A stretch of 64,000 bases of DNA from Pedobacter nyackensis (GCF_900176505.1 NZ_FWYB01000006.1:231817-295816); one strand, 5' to 3'; positions 8,428-17,424 are shown, counted from the first letter of the stretch. Notes: generated by a model not told the origin, from the letters alone. Numbers and translations are program-made.

Positions 8428-10382
8428 AAAATCTATTTCACGATAAGGTTCATTCAAGGTGGCTTATCCTATTTATTGACCAGTTTCTAGTGGTATCGGC
8501 ATTGTCTTTATCAATTCTATTGATAAAGACAATCGGGTTTAACGGATTATTAAACATCGAGCACCTCTCTTATATAGCCTTGTTTAGCTGTATAGCCATT
8601 CCCGTATTTATTCTAATGCGCATACATACCGGGATTATCCGTTATTCAAATACAACGGATATGATCAGGATTTTTTTGGCGGTATTTGTAACCAGCATGC
8701 TCTTTACTATAATTAGCAATCTATTCATCGCCCCTGCCTTTAAAATCAACTCCATGTGGTTTAATCCGGTACTGTTGCTTAATTTCTTTATTTCATCATC
8801 CTTATTAATCATGCTGCGTATAGCCGTTAAAAGCTTATATGGTTACATTAAGGATCTTGAATCAGGGAATAATAAAGAGAATATCCTGATTTATGGATCT
8901 GACAGTGCTTCCATCCTGGTAAAACAGGCCTTGGAGTCGCATCAGGAAACCTGTTATCAGATTTTAGGTTTTATAGATGATAATGACGATAAGGTAAACA
9001 AACGAATTGAGCAGACTAAAGTTTATCATTCCTCTGCCATTGAAATGCTTAAGGCTAAGCACTCCATCGAAAAAATGGTGATCACAAGTGACTGCATGAC
9101 GGTGAATGGTAAAAAAGCAGCTATTGAAAAATGTATGGAACTTGGCATTAAAGTGATGACCGTTCCGCCTTCCAACCAATGGCTGCATGGAAAATTAAGC
9201 TTAAATCAGCTGAAGGACTTAAAAATCGAAGACTTACTTCAACGGGAACCGATTCAGATCACCAACCAGAATGTGTTTAGGGAAATTGCTGGAAAACGGA
9301 TACTGGTAACCGGAGCAGCCGGTTCTATTGGTTCTGAAATTGTAAGGCAGCTACTTAATTATAATCCTCAGTACGTTATTTTATGTGATCAGGCCGAAAC
9401 ACCATTACATGAAATGCAATTGGAAATGGAGGACCATATCGCAGGCGGAAAAACAAGAATATTTATGGCAAACGTGCAAAATACCAAACGCCTTAGAACC
9501 TTGTTTGAAGAGTTTAAACCACAGATAGTTTTTCATGCAGCGGCTTATAAGCATGTCCCTATGATGGAAAACAACCCCGCAGAGGCGATACTGACCAATG
9601 TAATGGGCACCAAAAACATAGCTGATATGTCGCTTGAATTTGCCGTTGAAAAGTTCGTTATGATCTCTACTGATAAAGCGGTTAAGCCAACAAACATAAT
9701 GGGTGCATCAAAACGATTGGCAGAAATATACATACAATCCTTGAATCAAAACCAAACTTTAACTATTGATTCTTCAGAAAACCCGATGAAACAAAATTCA
9801 TTACAAAGGGGGACAAAATTTATCACAACAAGATTTGGTAATGTACTGGGATCAAATGGTTCAGTAGTACCGAGATTTAAGGCCCAAATTGAAAAAGGAG
9901 GGCCTGTAACGGTAACACATCCGGAAATAACGAGATACTTCATGACGATTCGTGAATCTGTTCAATTGGTACTTGAAGCCGCTTCCATGGGCAACGGTGG
10001 AGAAATCTTTATTTTCGACATGGGGGCTCCGGTGAAAATAGTGGATCTGGCCATTAAAATGATAAAGCTTGCAGGGCTTTCACCAGTTACGGATATAAAA
10101 ATTGTGTACAGTGGTTTGCGTCCGGGCGAGAAAATACATGAAGAGCTTTTACACAAAGAAGAACTCACCATCCCTACCTACCACAAAAAAATCAAAATTT
10201 CTAAAACGATCGTCTACAATTACAATTACGTACAAAAGTCAATTGAGGAGATCCTGAACCTTAACAGTATCAATAACAATTACGAAACTATCAGAAAAGT
10301 AAAAGAAGTTATTCCTGAATATATCAGTCAAAATTCCATTTACGAACAGTTAGACCGAATTCCACTAGCATATGATTTATGA
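8424..10382 (+). CDS. Membrane NDP-sugar 4,6-dehydratase (WbpM/PglF/CapD-like)
   Basis: 652 residues, usual for the long membrane class. Four predicted transmembrane helices fill residues 10-140, then a Rossmann-like CoA-binding-type domain, then the SDR domain with ILVTGAAGSIGSE (about 292-304) for NAD(P). FHAAAYKHVPMMENNP and STDKAVKPTNIMGASKR follow; the usual SDR YxxxK is MxxxK (about M425, K429), as in UDP-GlcNAc 4,6-dehydratases of the WbpM/PglF type. The product is a 4-keto-6-deoxy-HexNAc nucleotide, precursor of QuiNAc, bacillosamine and FucNAc4N. It overlaps both neighbours by 4 nt. This enzyme would feed the PLP enzyme and acyltransferases upstream. Confidence 0.9.
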   Translation: MKNLFHDKVHSRWLILFIDQFLVVSALSLSILLIKTIGFNGLLNIEHLSYIALFSCIAIPVFILMRIHTGIIRYSNTTDMIRIFLAVFVTSMLFTIISNLFIAPAFKINSMWFNPVLLLNFFISSSLLIMLRIAVKSLYGYIKDLESGNNKENILIYGSDSASILVKQALESHQETCYQILGFIDDNDDKVNKRIEQTKVYHSSAIEMLKAKHSIEKMVITSDCMTVNGKKAAIEKCMELGIKVMTVPPSNQWLHGKLSLNQLKDLKIEDLLQREPIQITNQNVFREIAGKRILVTGAAGSIGSEIVRQLLNYNPQYVILCDQAETPLHEMQLEMEDHIAGGKTRIFMANVQNTKRLRTLFEEFKPQIVFHAAAYKHVPMMENNPAEAILTNVMGTKNIADMSLEFAVEKFVMISTDKAVKPTNIMGASKRLAEIYIQSLNQNQTLTIDSSENPMKQNSLQRGTKFITTRFGNVLGSNGSVVPRFKAQIEKGGPVTVTHPEITRYFMTIRESVQLVLEAASMGNGGEIFIFDMGAPVKIVDLAIKMIKLAGLSPVTDIKIVYSGLRPGEKIHEELLHKEELTIPTYHKKIKISKTIVYNYNYVQKSIEEILNLNSINNNYETIRKVKEVIPEYISQNSIYEQLDRIPLAYDL

Positions 10383-11497
10383 GAATATTATTCATAGCGC
10401 CACGATTCCATACCAATCAGGTATCACTTCTTAAAAAGTTGCAGGAGGAGGGCCACGAAATTGACTTTTTTGTAATGGGAACGGGAAATACTGAAGATTA
10501 TTCGACCATTAGTCCAAAAAAAATACCGATATCCATTATCACCAAAAGCTATATCAGGTATTTTAAAAAGGATATAGATATCGCTGAATTTTCAGCTATT
10601 GCTATTCCCGATGTGGTCAAATACTTTCGCATGATTAATCAATTCAAACCTGATGTAATTATCGTGAGGGGTGCGCTGAGCATGGTATATTCATGGTTTC
10701 TGATTCCCTACTTTTTCACCAGAGTAAAACTGATCTATTACACACAGGCACCCAAGTTTGTACAAAACCTGAGCTTCTTAAGGAAAGTGCATGATTATAT
10801 CGTTTCGGTTGGGCATAAAATCCGTTGGTTTACACCTGTTTTATACAAGGAGCCTGTAAGAGAAAACTTAAAGGATTTAACTTACATGGATTACCTTCCC
10901 TTCTTCATTTACCCGGAAAAAATTGAAGTACCGGGAAAAATTAAGGGAGATATCTTAAAGTTTCTATGTGTGGTTAAATTTGAATCCAGGAAAAACGTAG
11001 AGTTATTGATTGATGTAACCGCTCAGTTGAGCAAAAAGTATAAAAAATTCGAACTAACCATTATTGGGAGTACCGGAAATGCCCAGAGAGAAGCTTACTA
11101 TCAGACGATGTCGGACAAAATCAAATCAAGAGGCTTAAGTAGTGTGATTACACTGTTGAAAAATATACCACATTCACAAATGTCTGATTACTACAAATCT
11201 CATGATGTTTTTTTGATGCCTAGTATTAATGAACCTGCTTCAGTTTCACAACTTGAAGCGATGTCGTACGGACTCGCTATAATTTGCTCCCAGGATAACG
11301 GAACTGCACACTATATCAGAGATAATAAGAATGGATATCTCATAGAAGCAACTGAAAGCAATATTGAGGCTGCAATGGAACGTTATCTTGAAGAACCTAA
11401 ACTGATTAATATACATCGCCAGGAAAGTTTAAAGCTCATAAAAACCGATTATAGTATTGATAAAGCCTATAACAAACTAATGCAAATCGTAAATTGA
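10379..11497 (+). CDS. Glycosyltransferase family 4
   Basis: 372 residues, GT-B fold. N-terminal acceptor domain begins MRILFIAPRFHTNQVSLLK; the donor domain has FLCVVKFESRKNVELLIDV near residue 195 and the E-x7-E motif in NEPASVSQLEAMSYGLA near residues 284-300. It starts inside the last codons of the dehydratase gene (ATGA overlap) and is the last gene of the cluster. In analogous loci such a neighbour transfers the first rare sugar to a lipid carrier or extends the chain; no initiating phosphoglycosyl transferase is visible in the window. Confidence 0.87.
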   Translation: MRILFIAPRFHTNQVSLLKKLQEEGHEIDFFVMGTGNTEDYSTISPKKIPISIITKSYIRYFKKDIDIAEFSAIAIPDVVKYFRMINQFKPDVIIVRGALSMVYSWFLIPYFFTRVKLIYYTQAPKFVQNLSFLRKVHDYIVSVGHKIRWFTPVLYKEPVRENLKDLTYMDYLPFFIYPEKIEVPGKIKGDILKFLCVVKFESRKNVELLIDVTAQLSKKYKKFELTIIGSTGNAQREAYYQTMSDKIKSRGLSSVITLLKNIPHSQMSDYYKSHDVFLMPSINEPASVSQLEAMSYGLAIICSQDNGTAHYIRDNKNGYLIEATESNIEAAMERYLEEPKLINIHRQESLKLIKTDYSIDKAYNKLMQIVN

Positions 11498-11654
11498 AAG
11501 ATCTGAATAAACAAAATTATCCCAAGAAAATTTATTAACATTTTTATTTTGTTAATAAAAAAAAAATACCTAAATTTCATTATGATTAGCACATCCCTCT
11601 AATCTATTGTATTTGATAATAGTATTAAGTTTCACCACAAACTATTGACAGGTC

Positions 11655-12104
11655 ATGACATCAAATAAGGGGGATGTGATCGAACGTATTGTTCGCACAA
11701 AAATTGGAATCAGCGAATTATCACGAATTTTGCACGTTAGCAGAACGTCTATTTACAATTGGTTTGAACATGGACACCTAAATCTTGATACCATTTGCAA
11801 GATTGGGCAGGCTATAAACCATGATTTTGCAAATGAATTCCCCGAGGAATTTGCAAATGCGCACCTTCATCATCCTACAGAAACCACTTCCGAGAAAACA
11901 GATGAGAATTACTCTATCCAATACTGGATGAATAAGTACATTTCACTCTTAGAGAAATATAATGAGTTACTAAGTGAGCTTTCACAGGCAGAAGACAAAC
12001 CTCCATTCGCCAATATCAGGACAACCAAAACGACAACTATACAGCATAGCCATGATGCGCAATACTTTGTAGACAAAAGAGATCGTAACCTGACTTATAT
12101 ATAA
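11655..12104 (+). CDS. Small HTH transcriptional regulator
   Basis: 149 residues. Residues 15-50 form a Cro/Xre-like helix-turn-helix (ISELSRILHVSRTSIYNWFE, then LDTICKIGQAI). The C-terminal part has a coiled-coil-like run (YWMNKYISLLEKYNELLSEL) that may drive dimerisation. It lies 157 nt after the polysaccharide cluster and is followed by a strong terminator, so it is probably a separate transcript. Small HTH plus coiled-coil proteins of this build are common as orphans in Sphingobacteriaceae; a role in controlling the neighbouring cluster is only a possibility. Confidence 0.7.
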   Translation: MTSNKGDVIERIVRTKIGISELSRILHVSRTSIYNWFEHGHLNLDTICKIGQAINHDFANEFPEEFANAHLHHPTETTSEKTDENYSIQYWMNKYISLLEKYNELLSELSQAEDKPPFANIRTTKTTTIQHSHDAQYFVDKRDRNLTYI

Positions 12105-12132
12105 AGATCTAAAATCCGAATGAGACCGAATC

Positions 12133-12165
12133 ATAGCTCCTGAGCATTAAATTGTCAGGAGCTAT
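12133..12165. terminator. Convergent terminator hairpin
   Basis: Perfect 11-nt arms (12133-12143 and 12155-12165) with an 11-nt loop and a T-rich run after it on the plus strand. It lies between the plus-strand HTH gene and the minus-strand YeiH gene and can serve both. Confidence 0.82.
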
Positions 12166-12172
12166 ATTATTT

Positions 12173-13429
12173 TTAGCTAAACAGGAAGTAAGCTATAATT
12201 AAAGTGACGATGATATTGAATCCCTGGGCAATTAAAAAAGCATAAAATGGCTTTTTGCTGTTACGCCCAAATAAATCCTTAAAGTTGGTTTCTAAACCAA
12301 TACTGGTAAATGCCAATGCAAACCACAGGCCTTGCATATTCTTGAGCATCCCCTTTACTTCTTTATTCACTTCCGGAGTAATAAAGAAAGAAAATAACAA
12401 TGAGGCTCCCACAAAACCAAGCACGAATTTAGGGAAACGCTCCCAAATCACTTTTAAGGTAGGCTTAGCCTCTTTTTCCTTTCCTGCCGGATGCTGAGTA
12501 TAGGTCCAGTAAACAGAGATGGCAAATGCAGCAATTCCTAACAGTACATTCTGTGAAAACTTAACAATCGTACTGATTTCCAATGCTTTTTGTCCTACCA
12601 GTGAACCAGAAGCTACAACTGCCCCGGTAGTATCTATACTTCCGCCCAGCCAAGCGCCTGTTACTTCTTGAGAAAGGCCAAAGTATTTGGCAATATATGG
12701 CATAAATATCATCATTGGGATGGCCGTAATTAAGACCATCGAGATTACATAGGACAGTTTCTTTGAATCTCCTTTAATAGCTCCTGAGGTAGCAATTGCG
12801 GCGGAAACACCACAAATAGATACCGCACTGGAGATCATCATTGTTAGCTCGCTATCTATTTTCAATTTTTTACATAGCCAATATGCAAAATACCATACGG
12901 AAAGTACAACGACTAACGATTGCAGTAAACCGCGTGAGCCGGCATTTAAAATTTCCGAGAAAATCACCGTGGTTCCAAGTAACACCAATCCAATTTTTAC
13001 AAATAATTCGGTTGAAAGGGAAGATTTGAACCATTCAGGTAGTTTAAGGAAATTACCGATAATCAGACCTATGGTTAAACTAAAGATCACGGCTTCGAGG
13101 TTCAATGCTTTAACCTGACTATTACCTGCCAATATCAAAGCGATTATGGTTAATACATAAACTACAGGGAAGGTTAATAAAGCACTCTTTATAGATTTAC
13201 CGGTTAACCATGCACCAAGGCCCGCTACGACAATTACAAATAGGAATTGGGAGCCAACAATTGCAAAATTTGATGATGAGCATACGGCAGTAAAAAGATC
13301 TGTCGCATTTTTCCAGCCGAAGGCTGGAACGGGCAAAATCAGCCCAGAGATGGATAAAATAATAGTGAGAGTGCCTAAAATGACAACTACCCAATCTTCA
13401 TGAATACTTAGTTTTTTGTTTTGTGACAT
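12173..13429 (-). CDS. YeiH/UPF0324 family putative sulfate exporter
   Basis: 418 residues with about ten hydrophobic helices. Family marks are ISSAVSICGVSAAIATSGAI, the YISMVLITAIPMMIFMPYIA helix and WLGGSIDTTGAVVASGSLVG. E. coli YeiH and relatives are annotated as putative sulfate exporters on thin evidence, often under a LysR regulator; no such regulator is adjacent here. Single-gene transcript, convergent with the HTH gene. The family call is firm, the substrate is not. Confidence 0.88.
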   Translation of the reverse strand: MSQNKKLSIHEDWVVVILGTLTIILSISGLILPVPAFGWKNATDLFTAVCSSSNFAIVGSQFLFVIVVAGLGAWLTGKSIKSALLTFPVVYVLTIIALILAGNSQVKALNLEAVIFSLTIGLIIGNFLKLPEWFKSSLSTELFVKIGLVLLGTTVIFSEILNAGSRGLLQSLVVVLSVWYFAYWLCKKLKIDSELTMMISSAVSICGVSAAIATSGAIKGDSKKLSYVISMVLITAIPMMIFMPYIAKYFGLSQEVTGAWLGGSIDTTGAVVASGSLVGQKALEISTIVKFSQNVLLGIAAFAISVYWTYTQHPAGKEKEAKPTLKVIWERFPKFVLGFVGASLLFSFFITPEVNKEVKGMLKNMQGLWFALAFTSIGLETNFKDLFGRNSKKPFYAFLIAQGFNIIVTLIIAYFLFS

Positions 13430-13538
13430 TATAATATATGATTTGTGTGTTAGACATAAATTGGCCCTGGCAGATCTTTAGTCTACCTCGCGATACAAAA
13501 TAAAGGCATTGCTTATGGCCTGATTTTAAACCTTGAGC

Positions 13539-14189
13539 TTAATACAGTTCTTTCATTAACTTCTCAAAAGCTTCTTTTAACTCGGCCAACTCCTGCTCTA
13601 CCGTAGCTAATCTGGTTTCTAATTCAGTTGCAGGCCTGCTATAGGTATCTTCCGGCTGATCGAACTGTGCCAAATCCGGAACTCCCGCCAATAAATGTAC
13701 ATAACGTACCTCCTTTTGCCCCGCACGTTTTGGTAATTGCATCACATAAGGCATTTCAGGATCGGAAAGTCTTTCCAATACGGATTGAACTTCATCGAGA
13801 GATTCAAATTCATACATCCTTCCTGAATTGGTATTCAATTCACCGGGAGTTTGAGGACCTCTTAATATCAACAAACAAATTACAGCAACTTCTTGTGGTG
13901 TTACCGGAAATACAATAGCAAAATTGTGTTTATATTTTACGCTACGGCTTGAACCGCCAGTAGCCGTTGAGATCAGGCTTTTTCTTTTTAAGGTATCCAG
14001 CGCTAATATTACCGTTTGCTCATCGTACTGAACAACAGGCTTTCGTGAAGTTTTTTGGTTACAAGCAAGCGTAATCGCATTGATTGTCATTGGGTAATAC
14101 TCTGGCGTTGTTTTGGACTTTTCCATGAGTACGCCTAAAACGCGAAGCTGAGTAGCATCAAGAATTGGTAAAGTTTGAGGTGATTCCAT
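13539..14189 (-). CDS. YceH family (DUF480) protein
   Basis: 216 residues, matching the roughly 215 of E. coli YceH. It begins LDATQLRVLGVLMEKSKTTP and contains YYPMTINAITLACNQKTSR, the two parts of the first winged helix, then a second winged helix with CLLILRGPQTPGELNTNSGR. The C-terminus is a short coiled coil (ELETRLATVEQELAELKEAF). The fold suggests nucleic-acid or protein binding, but the cellular role of the family is not established. It lies 45 nt downstream of the aldo/keto reductase gene on the same strand. Confidence 0.88.
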   Translation of the reverse strand: MESPQTLPILDATQLRVLGVLMEKSKTTPEYYPMTINAITLACNQKTSRKPVVQYDEQTVILALDTLKRKSLISTATGGSSRSVKYKHNFAIVFPVTPQEVAVICLLILRGPQTPGELNTNSGRMYEFESLDEVQSVLERLSDPEMPYVMQLPKRAGQKEVRYVHLLAGVPDLAQFDQPEDTYSRPATELETRLATVEQELAELKEAFEKLMKELY

Positions 14190-14234
14190 CTCTAAATATA
14201 GAAATAAATCATTTCCCGTTAAATGAAATTGATT

Positions 14235-15230
14235 TTAAACAGCGGAAAGAATCTGTTCAATCTGCTCAAGCTCAGTTTTGCTGAAAGTTATATTGTTCAA
14301 ACATTGCAAGGAATCGGCCAATTGCTCCGGCCTGCTTGCTCCTACCAAAACAGAGGTAATACGATTATCCCGCAATATCCATGACAAAGCCATTTGGGCT
14401 AACTTTTGTCCCCTGGATGCTGCAATAGCGTTCAATTGATTCAATTGCACCAGTCGTTCTGCTGTAATCTGGTCCTGCTGCAGGGCTCCGTGATTTTTTG
14501 CTGCTCTTGAATCAGCAGGAATTCCCTTCAAATATTTATCGGTTAGCAAGCCTTGTGCGAGGGGAGAAAATGGGATACACCCCACCCCTTCGTTTCCAAG
14601 CAGATCAAGCAAACCATCTTCTATCCATCTTTCATACATAGAATACTTAGGCTGGTGAATCACACAGGGTGTACCAAGCTCTTTTAACAGCTGAATTGCT
14701 TTAGCCGCTTCTGCAGGTTTATAGTTAGAAATACCCACATATAAAGCTTTACCCTGACGAACAATGAGGTCGAGCGCCGACATGGTTTCCTCCAATGGGG
14801 TTTCCGGATCAGGCCGATGATGATAAAAGATGTCGACGTAATCCAGATCAAGTCGCTTTAAACTCTGATCCAAACTGGATACCAGGTATTTTTTTGATCC
14901 CCAATCTCCGTAAGGTCCGTCCCACATAGTATAACCGGCCTTGGTAGAAATAATCATTTCATCTCTATATCCCGAAAAATCTCTTTTTAACAGGCGCCCG
15001 AAATTCTCTTCAGCTGACCCCGGAGGAGGTCCGTAATTGTTTGCAAGATCGAAATGAGTAATGCCATGATCAAAAGCCAGTTTCAAAATGTTGCTGCAAT
15101 TCTCCAATTGATCAACATGTCCGAAATTATGCCATAAGCCTAATGAAATTGCAGATAGTTTTAGTCCGCTACCCCCACAACGACGGTATTGCATCTGGGT
15201 GTATCGGCTGGGATTTGGTGTATATGACAT
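14235..15230 (-). CDS. Aldo/keto reductase (YghZ/Gpr-like)
   Basis: 331 residues, TIM-barrel NADPH oxidoreductase. It opens MSYTPNPSRYTQMQYRRCG, as YghZ (L-glyceraldehyde 3-phosphate reductase) does. The catalytic tetrad is visible: D in HFDLANNYG with the Tyr, Lys in ISTKAGY, and His in IFYHHRPD. The C-terminal part has the cofactor region SWILRDNRITSVLVGASRPE. Family members detoxify aldehydes such as methylglyoxal or L-glyceraldehyde 3-phosphate. Probably co-transcribed with the YceH gene. Confidence 0.88.
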   Translation of the reverse strand: MSYTPNPSRYTQMQYRRCGGSGLKLSAISLGLWHNFGHVDQLENCSNILKLAFDHGITHFDLANNYGPPPGSAEENFGRLLKRDFSGYRDEMIISTKAGYTMWDGPYGDWGSKKYLVSSLDQSLKRLDLDYVDIFYHHRPDPETPLEETMSALDLIVRQGKALYVGISNYKPAEAAKAIQLLKELGTPCVIHQPKYSMYERWIEDGLLDLLGNEGVGCIPFSPLAQGLLTDKYLKGIPADSRAAKNHGALQQDQITAERLVQLNQLNAIAASRGQKLAQMALSWILRDNRITSVLVGASRPEQLADSLQCLNNITFSKTELEQIEQILSAV

Positions 15231-15288
15231 AAGGGGTAAAATATTCAGTAGCGGAAAAAACCACTACTGATATTCAATCAACTAATAC

Positions 15289-15465
15289 TTATTTAGCGTT
15301 CTTTTTCTCTGTAACTTCAGCACGAATTTCTTGAGCCAGAACTTTTAAATCTTGCATAGCTTTACGTACTCTTGTACCTGCAGCATTGTTACCTGCGCTG
15401 TAAAATTTCTCAGCATCAGCTTCAACAGAAGCTAACAATTCTTTAACTTTTGAAAATTTTTCCAT
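15289..15465 (-). CDS. Histone H1-like protein (Hc1 type)
   Basis: 58 residues read by hand: starts MEKFSKVKELLASVEADAEK and ends TEKKNAK, with RVRKAMQDLKVLAQEIRAEV in between. It is lysine-rich and helical, the type annotated in Bacteroidota as histone H1-like or Hc1, presumed to bind DNA and compact the nucleoid. A -7 promoter box lies at 15540-15547 on the same strand, leaving a leader of about 68 nt. Such small basic proteins are often highly expressed. Confidence 0.8.
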   Translation of the reverse strand: MEKFSKVKELLASVEADAEKFYSAGNNAAGTRVRKAMQDLKVLAQEIRAEVTEKKNAK

Positions 15466-15539
15466 GTTTTTTTTGTTTTTACTTTTTAATTATACGGAAG
15501 TTACTTGCGTTAATTCCATGTTCTGATTAATAATTAAGT

Positions 15540-15547
15540 CAAATATA
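15540..15547 (-). promoter_or_regulatory. Predicted -7 box for the histone H1-like gene
   Basis: Read on the minus strand it is TATATTTG, a full match to the Bacteroidota TAnnTTTG element. The predicted start of transcription is near 15533. No clear -33 element was seen. Confidence 0.5.
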
Positions 15548-15690
15548 TATTTTTTTGCAAATAAACGTACAGAACTTAACTTCTATTGCATTATTCTACT
15601 TAAACTTTATTCAAAACCACTAGTCCCCCTACTGCGAGGACGCTCAGAATCAACACAAGAAAATATTCCATAAATACCAGAAATTTTTCT

Positions 15691-15698
15691 TATATTTG
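15691..15698 (+). promoter_or_regulatory. Predicted -7 box for the Xre-RES module
   Basis: TATATTTG, full match to TAnnTTTG, 22 nt before the antitoxin ATG. Predicted transcription start near 15705. The antitoxin would be expected to bind here to repress its own operon, as in other Xre-RES pairs. Confidence 0.5.
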
Positions 15699-15720
15699 AG
15701 TAATCTTAAATACAAGGCAT

Positions 15721-16179
15721 ATGGCAGCTGCACCAAAATCTTATAAAAAAAAAGCCAAAGTAACTATGGTTGCCGAGCTGATTGCTCCGTACCAATCTTT
15801 GTATGGCAATTCAATAAGCCTGCTTACAAGTTCTAAAAAGGGCTTATCTGCAAAGGCAGCACTGGATTTCATTGCGCTATCGGGTTTTAGCAAAGAAGAA
15901 TTCCAGGATACTTTTAAAACCAATGTTAAAACGATACAAAACTACGCGTCTAACTCTTCAAAGCTGGATGCGCCTTTAAGCGAAAAGCTTTTAAAATCAT
16001 TTTCTTTATTTGACAAGGGTATAGACGTATTCGGCTCGGCCGATGCGTTTCACCAATGGCTAAATATGCCTTCATATGGTCTTGGCGATCAAATTCCCTT
16101 TGATTTAATGGATACGATAACCGGTATTTCTCTTATCGAAGAAGAACTAATCAGGATAGAATACGGTGATTTAGCCTAA
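15721..16179 (+). CDS. Xre/MbcA/ParS-type antitoxin (DUF2384)
   Basis: 152 residues. The central segment (KAALDFIALSGFSKEEFQDT, then VKTIQNYAS) is the Xre-like helical part, and the C-terminus (SLFDKGIDVFGSADAFHQWL) is the DUF2384 toxin-binding domain that docks on RES toxins and blocks the active site. The very basic start (SYKKKAKVT) may add DNA contact. The stop is 2 nt before the RES start, the standard antitoxin-first arrangement. Confidence 0.88.
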   Translation: MAAAPKSYKKKAKVTMVAELIAPYQSLYGNSISLLTSSKKGLSAKAALDFIALSGFSKEEFQDTFKTNVKTIQNYASNSSKLDAPLSEKLLKSFSLFDKGIDVFGSADAFHQWLNMPSYGLGDQIPFDLMDTITGISLIEEELIRIEYGDLA

Positions 16180-16181
16180 TT

Positions 16182-16634
16182 ATGCAGGTATTTCGGATTG
16201 CACTTGCTAAATATGCAACGGGATTAAATGCTTCCGGCAGAGCTGCCCGCTGGAATCCTAATGATATAGAAGTTATATATACTGCTGGATCACGATCACT
16301 CGCTTGTCTCGAAAACGTAGTCCACAGAAATCAGGCTGGGTTAAACCACTTATTTAAAGTGATGACTATAGTCATACCTGACGATATTTGCATCCTAACC
16401 ATTGAACAAAAGAATCTACCGGTAAACTGGAGTGAATTTAATCAAATGCCAATTACCCAAAAATTAGGGGAAGATTGGATTAAGGAAAAGAAATCGGCTA
16501 TACTAAAAGTACCCTCATCCATTATTAATGCGGAGTTTAACTACCTCGTCAATCCACTACATCATGACTTCAAGTCTATTAAGCTATTAAAATCAGAGAC
16601 TTTCGTTTTTGACAAGAGAATAAAAATGTCATAA
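16182..16634 (+). CDS. RES domain toxin
   Basis: 150 residues, the usual size. It starts MQVFRIALAKYA and contains GRAARWNPNDIEVIYTAGSR followed by SLACLENVVHR, which bears the Arg, Glu and Ser residues that name the family. RES toxins (MbcT, ParT and relatives) destroy NAD+ or ADP-ribosylate targets and stop growth. All expected motifs are present and the frame is intact, so it looks functional. Encoded immediately after its Xre antitoxin. Confidence 0.88.
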   Translation: MQVFRIALAKYATGLNASGRAARWNPNDIEVIYTAGSRSLACLENVVHRNQAGLNHLFKVMTIVIPDDICILTIEQKNLPVNWSEFNQMPITQKLGEDWIKEKKSAILKVPSSIINAEFNYLVNPLHHDFKSIKLLKSETFVFDKRIKMS

Positions 16635-16682
16635 TATTCATTTTGCTTTGATTTTAAAAAAAAGCTGACGACATTAGCAACA

Positions 16683-16829
16683 ATGGAACAAACAGGGATT
16701 CATAAAGCTATTATGTTGACTTATAACAAAAGTCAACAGCAAGCCTATGCCCTATTCAAAAAGTTCTTTAGAGAGAACTATCCATTAGGGTTTACCTTTC
16801 AAACCACGAGTAAGGACTTTATTATTTAA
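16683..16829 (+). CDS. Small hypothetical protein after the RES toxin gene
   Basis: 48-residue ORF from ATG 16683 to TAA 16827-16829; starts MEQTGIHKAIMLTYNKSQQQ and ends FQTTSKDFII. It lies 48 nt after the RES stop on the same strand and its stop touches the terminator hairpin, which fits a real third gene of the transcript. I do not recognise it. No signal peptide or membrane segment; mixed charge. It could also be a fragment. Confidence 0.42.
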   Translation: MEQTGIHKAIMLTYNKSQQQAYALFKKFFRENYPLGFTFQTTSKDFII

Positions 16830-16869
16830 GCCCCGAATCATTCCTTTTACCTTCTTCGATTCAGGGGCT
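16829..16869 (+). terminator. Hairpin after the toxin-antitoxin operon
   Basis: Arms 16829-16839 and 16858-16869 pair over AGCCCC/GGGGCT and GAATC/GATTC with one bulged A. The T-run after it is weak, so termination efficiency is uncertain. Confidence 0.55.
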
Positions 16870-16996
16870 CAGAAATTTTCTGATAAACTTTATGCGTCAT
16901 TATTTTTTACGGAGCCTTACAGCGACCTGCACATTCGGTTGTTGTTCGCTTAGCATTTGAGCCTACATTAATAATCTTATTTAATACTATTCAATC

Positions 16997-17374
16997 ATGG
17001 AAACAAAATCATTATCACTATCTAAAAGCGATTTCAAACTTTTAAAAGAGCACCTGGAAAAATCAAACATGAGTGCTTACAATAAAGAAAAACTACAGGC
17101 AGAATTAAAAGCTGCTACAATATATTCGGAAGATGAACTCCCAGCAGATGTTGTTTGTTTAAAATCTGAGGCAAGAATCGCCAATGTAAAAACAGGAAAA
17201 GAATTCACTTTCAAGCTTGTAATGCCTGAAGAAGCAAATATTAAACTTCAGAAAGTATCTGTATTTGCGCCAATTGGTATTGCATTGTTTGGTTATAGAA
17301 CCGGCGATAGCATCAACTGGGAAATGCCCGATGGAATACAGGAATTCAAAATATTAGAAGTGAACAGACTGTAA
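16997..17374 (+). CDS. GreA/GreB-type C-terminal domain protein
   Basis: 125 residues. The second half is the FKBP-like C-terminal domain of GreA/GreB and Rnk (VFAPIGIALFGYRTGDSINW, with PDGIQEFKILEV after it). The N-terminal part is short and helical and lacks the long acidic-tipped coiled coil of true Gre factors, so it is more like an Rnk-type or Gre-domain RNA polymerase-binding protein than a transcript-cleavage factor. It stands alone, followed by a convergent terminator. Confidence 0.72.
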   Translation: METKSLSLSKSDFKLLKEHLEKSNMSAYNKEKLQAELKAATIYSEDELPADVVCLKSEARIANVKTGKEFTFKLVMPEEANIKLQKVSVFAPIGIALFGYRTGDSINWEMPDGIQEFKILEVNRL

Positions 17375-17390
17375 CCCAAAAACATGTGCA

Positions 17391-17424
17391 AAGGAGATAT
17401 TGGAGCTTGAACTCCTATCTCCTT
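17391..17424. terminator. Convergent terminator overlapping the end of the YhhQ-family gene
   Basis: AAGGAGATA...GGAG pairs with CTCC...TATCTCCTT around a short loop, with a small bulge. It covers the gap between the Gre-like gene and the minus-strand transporter and includes the last codons of the latter (stop at 17415-17417). Confidence 0.6.
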
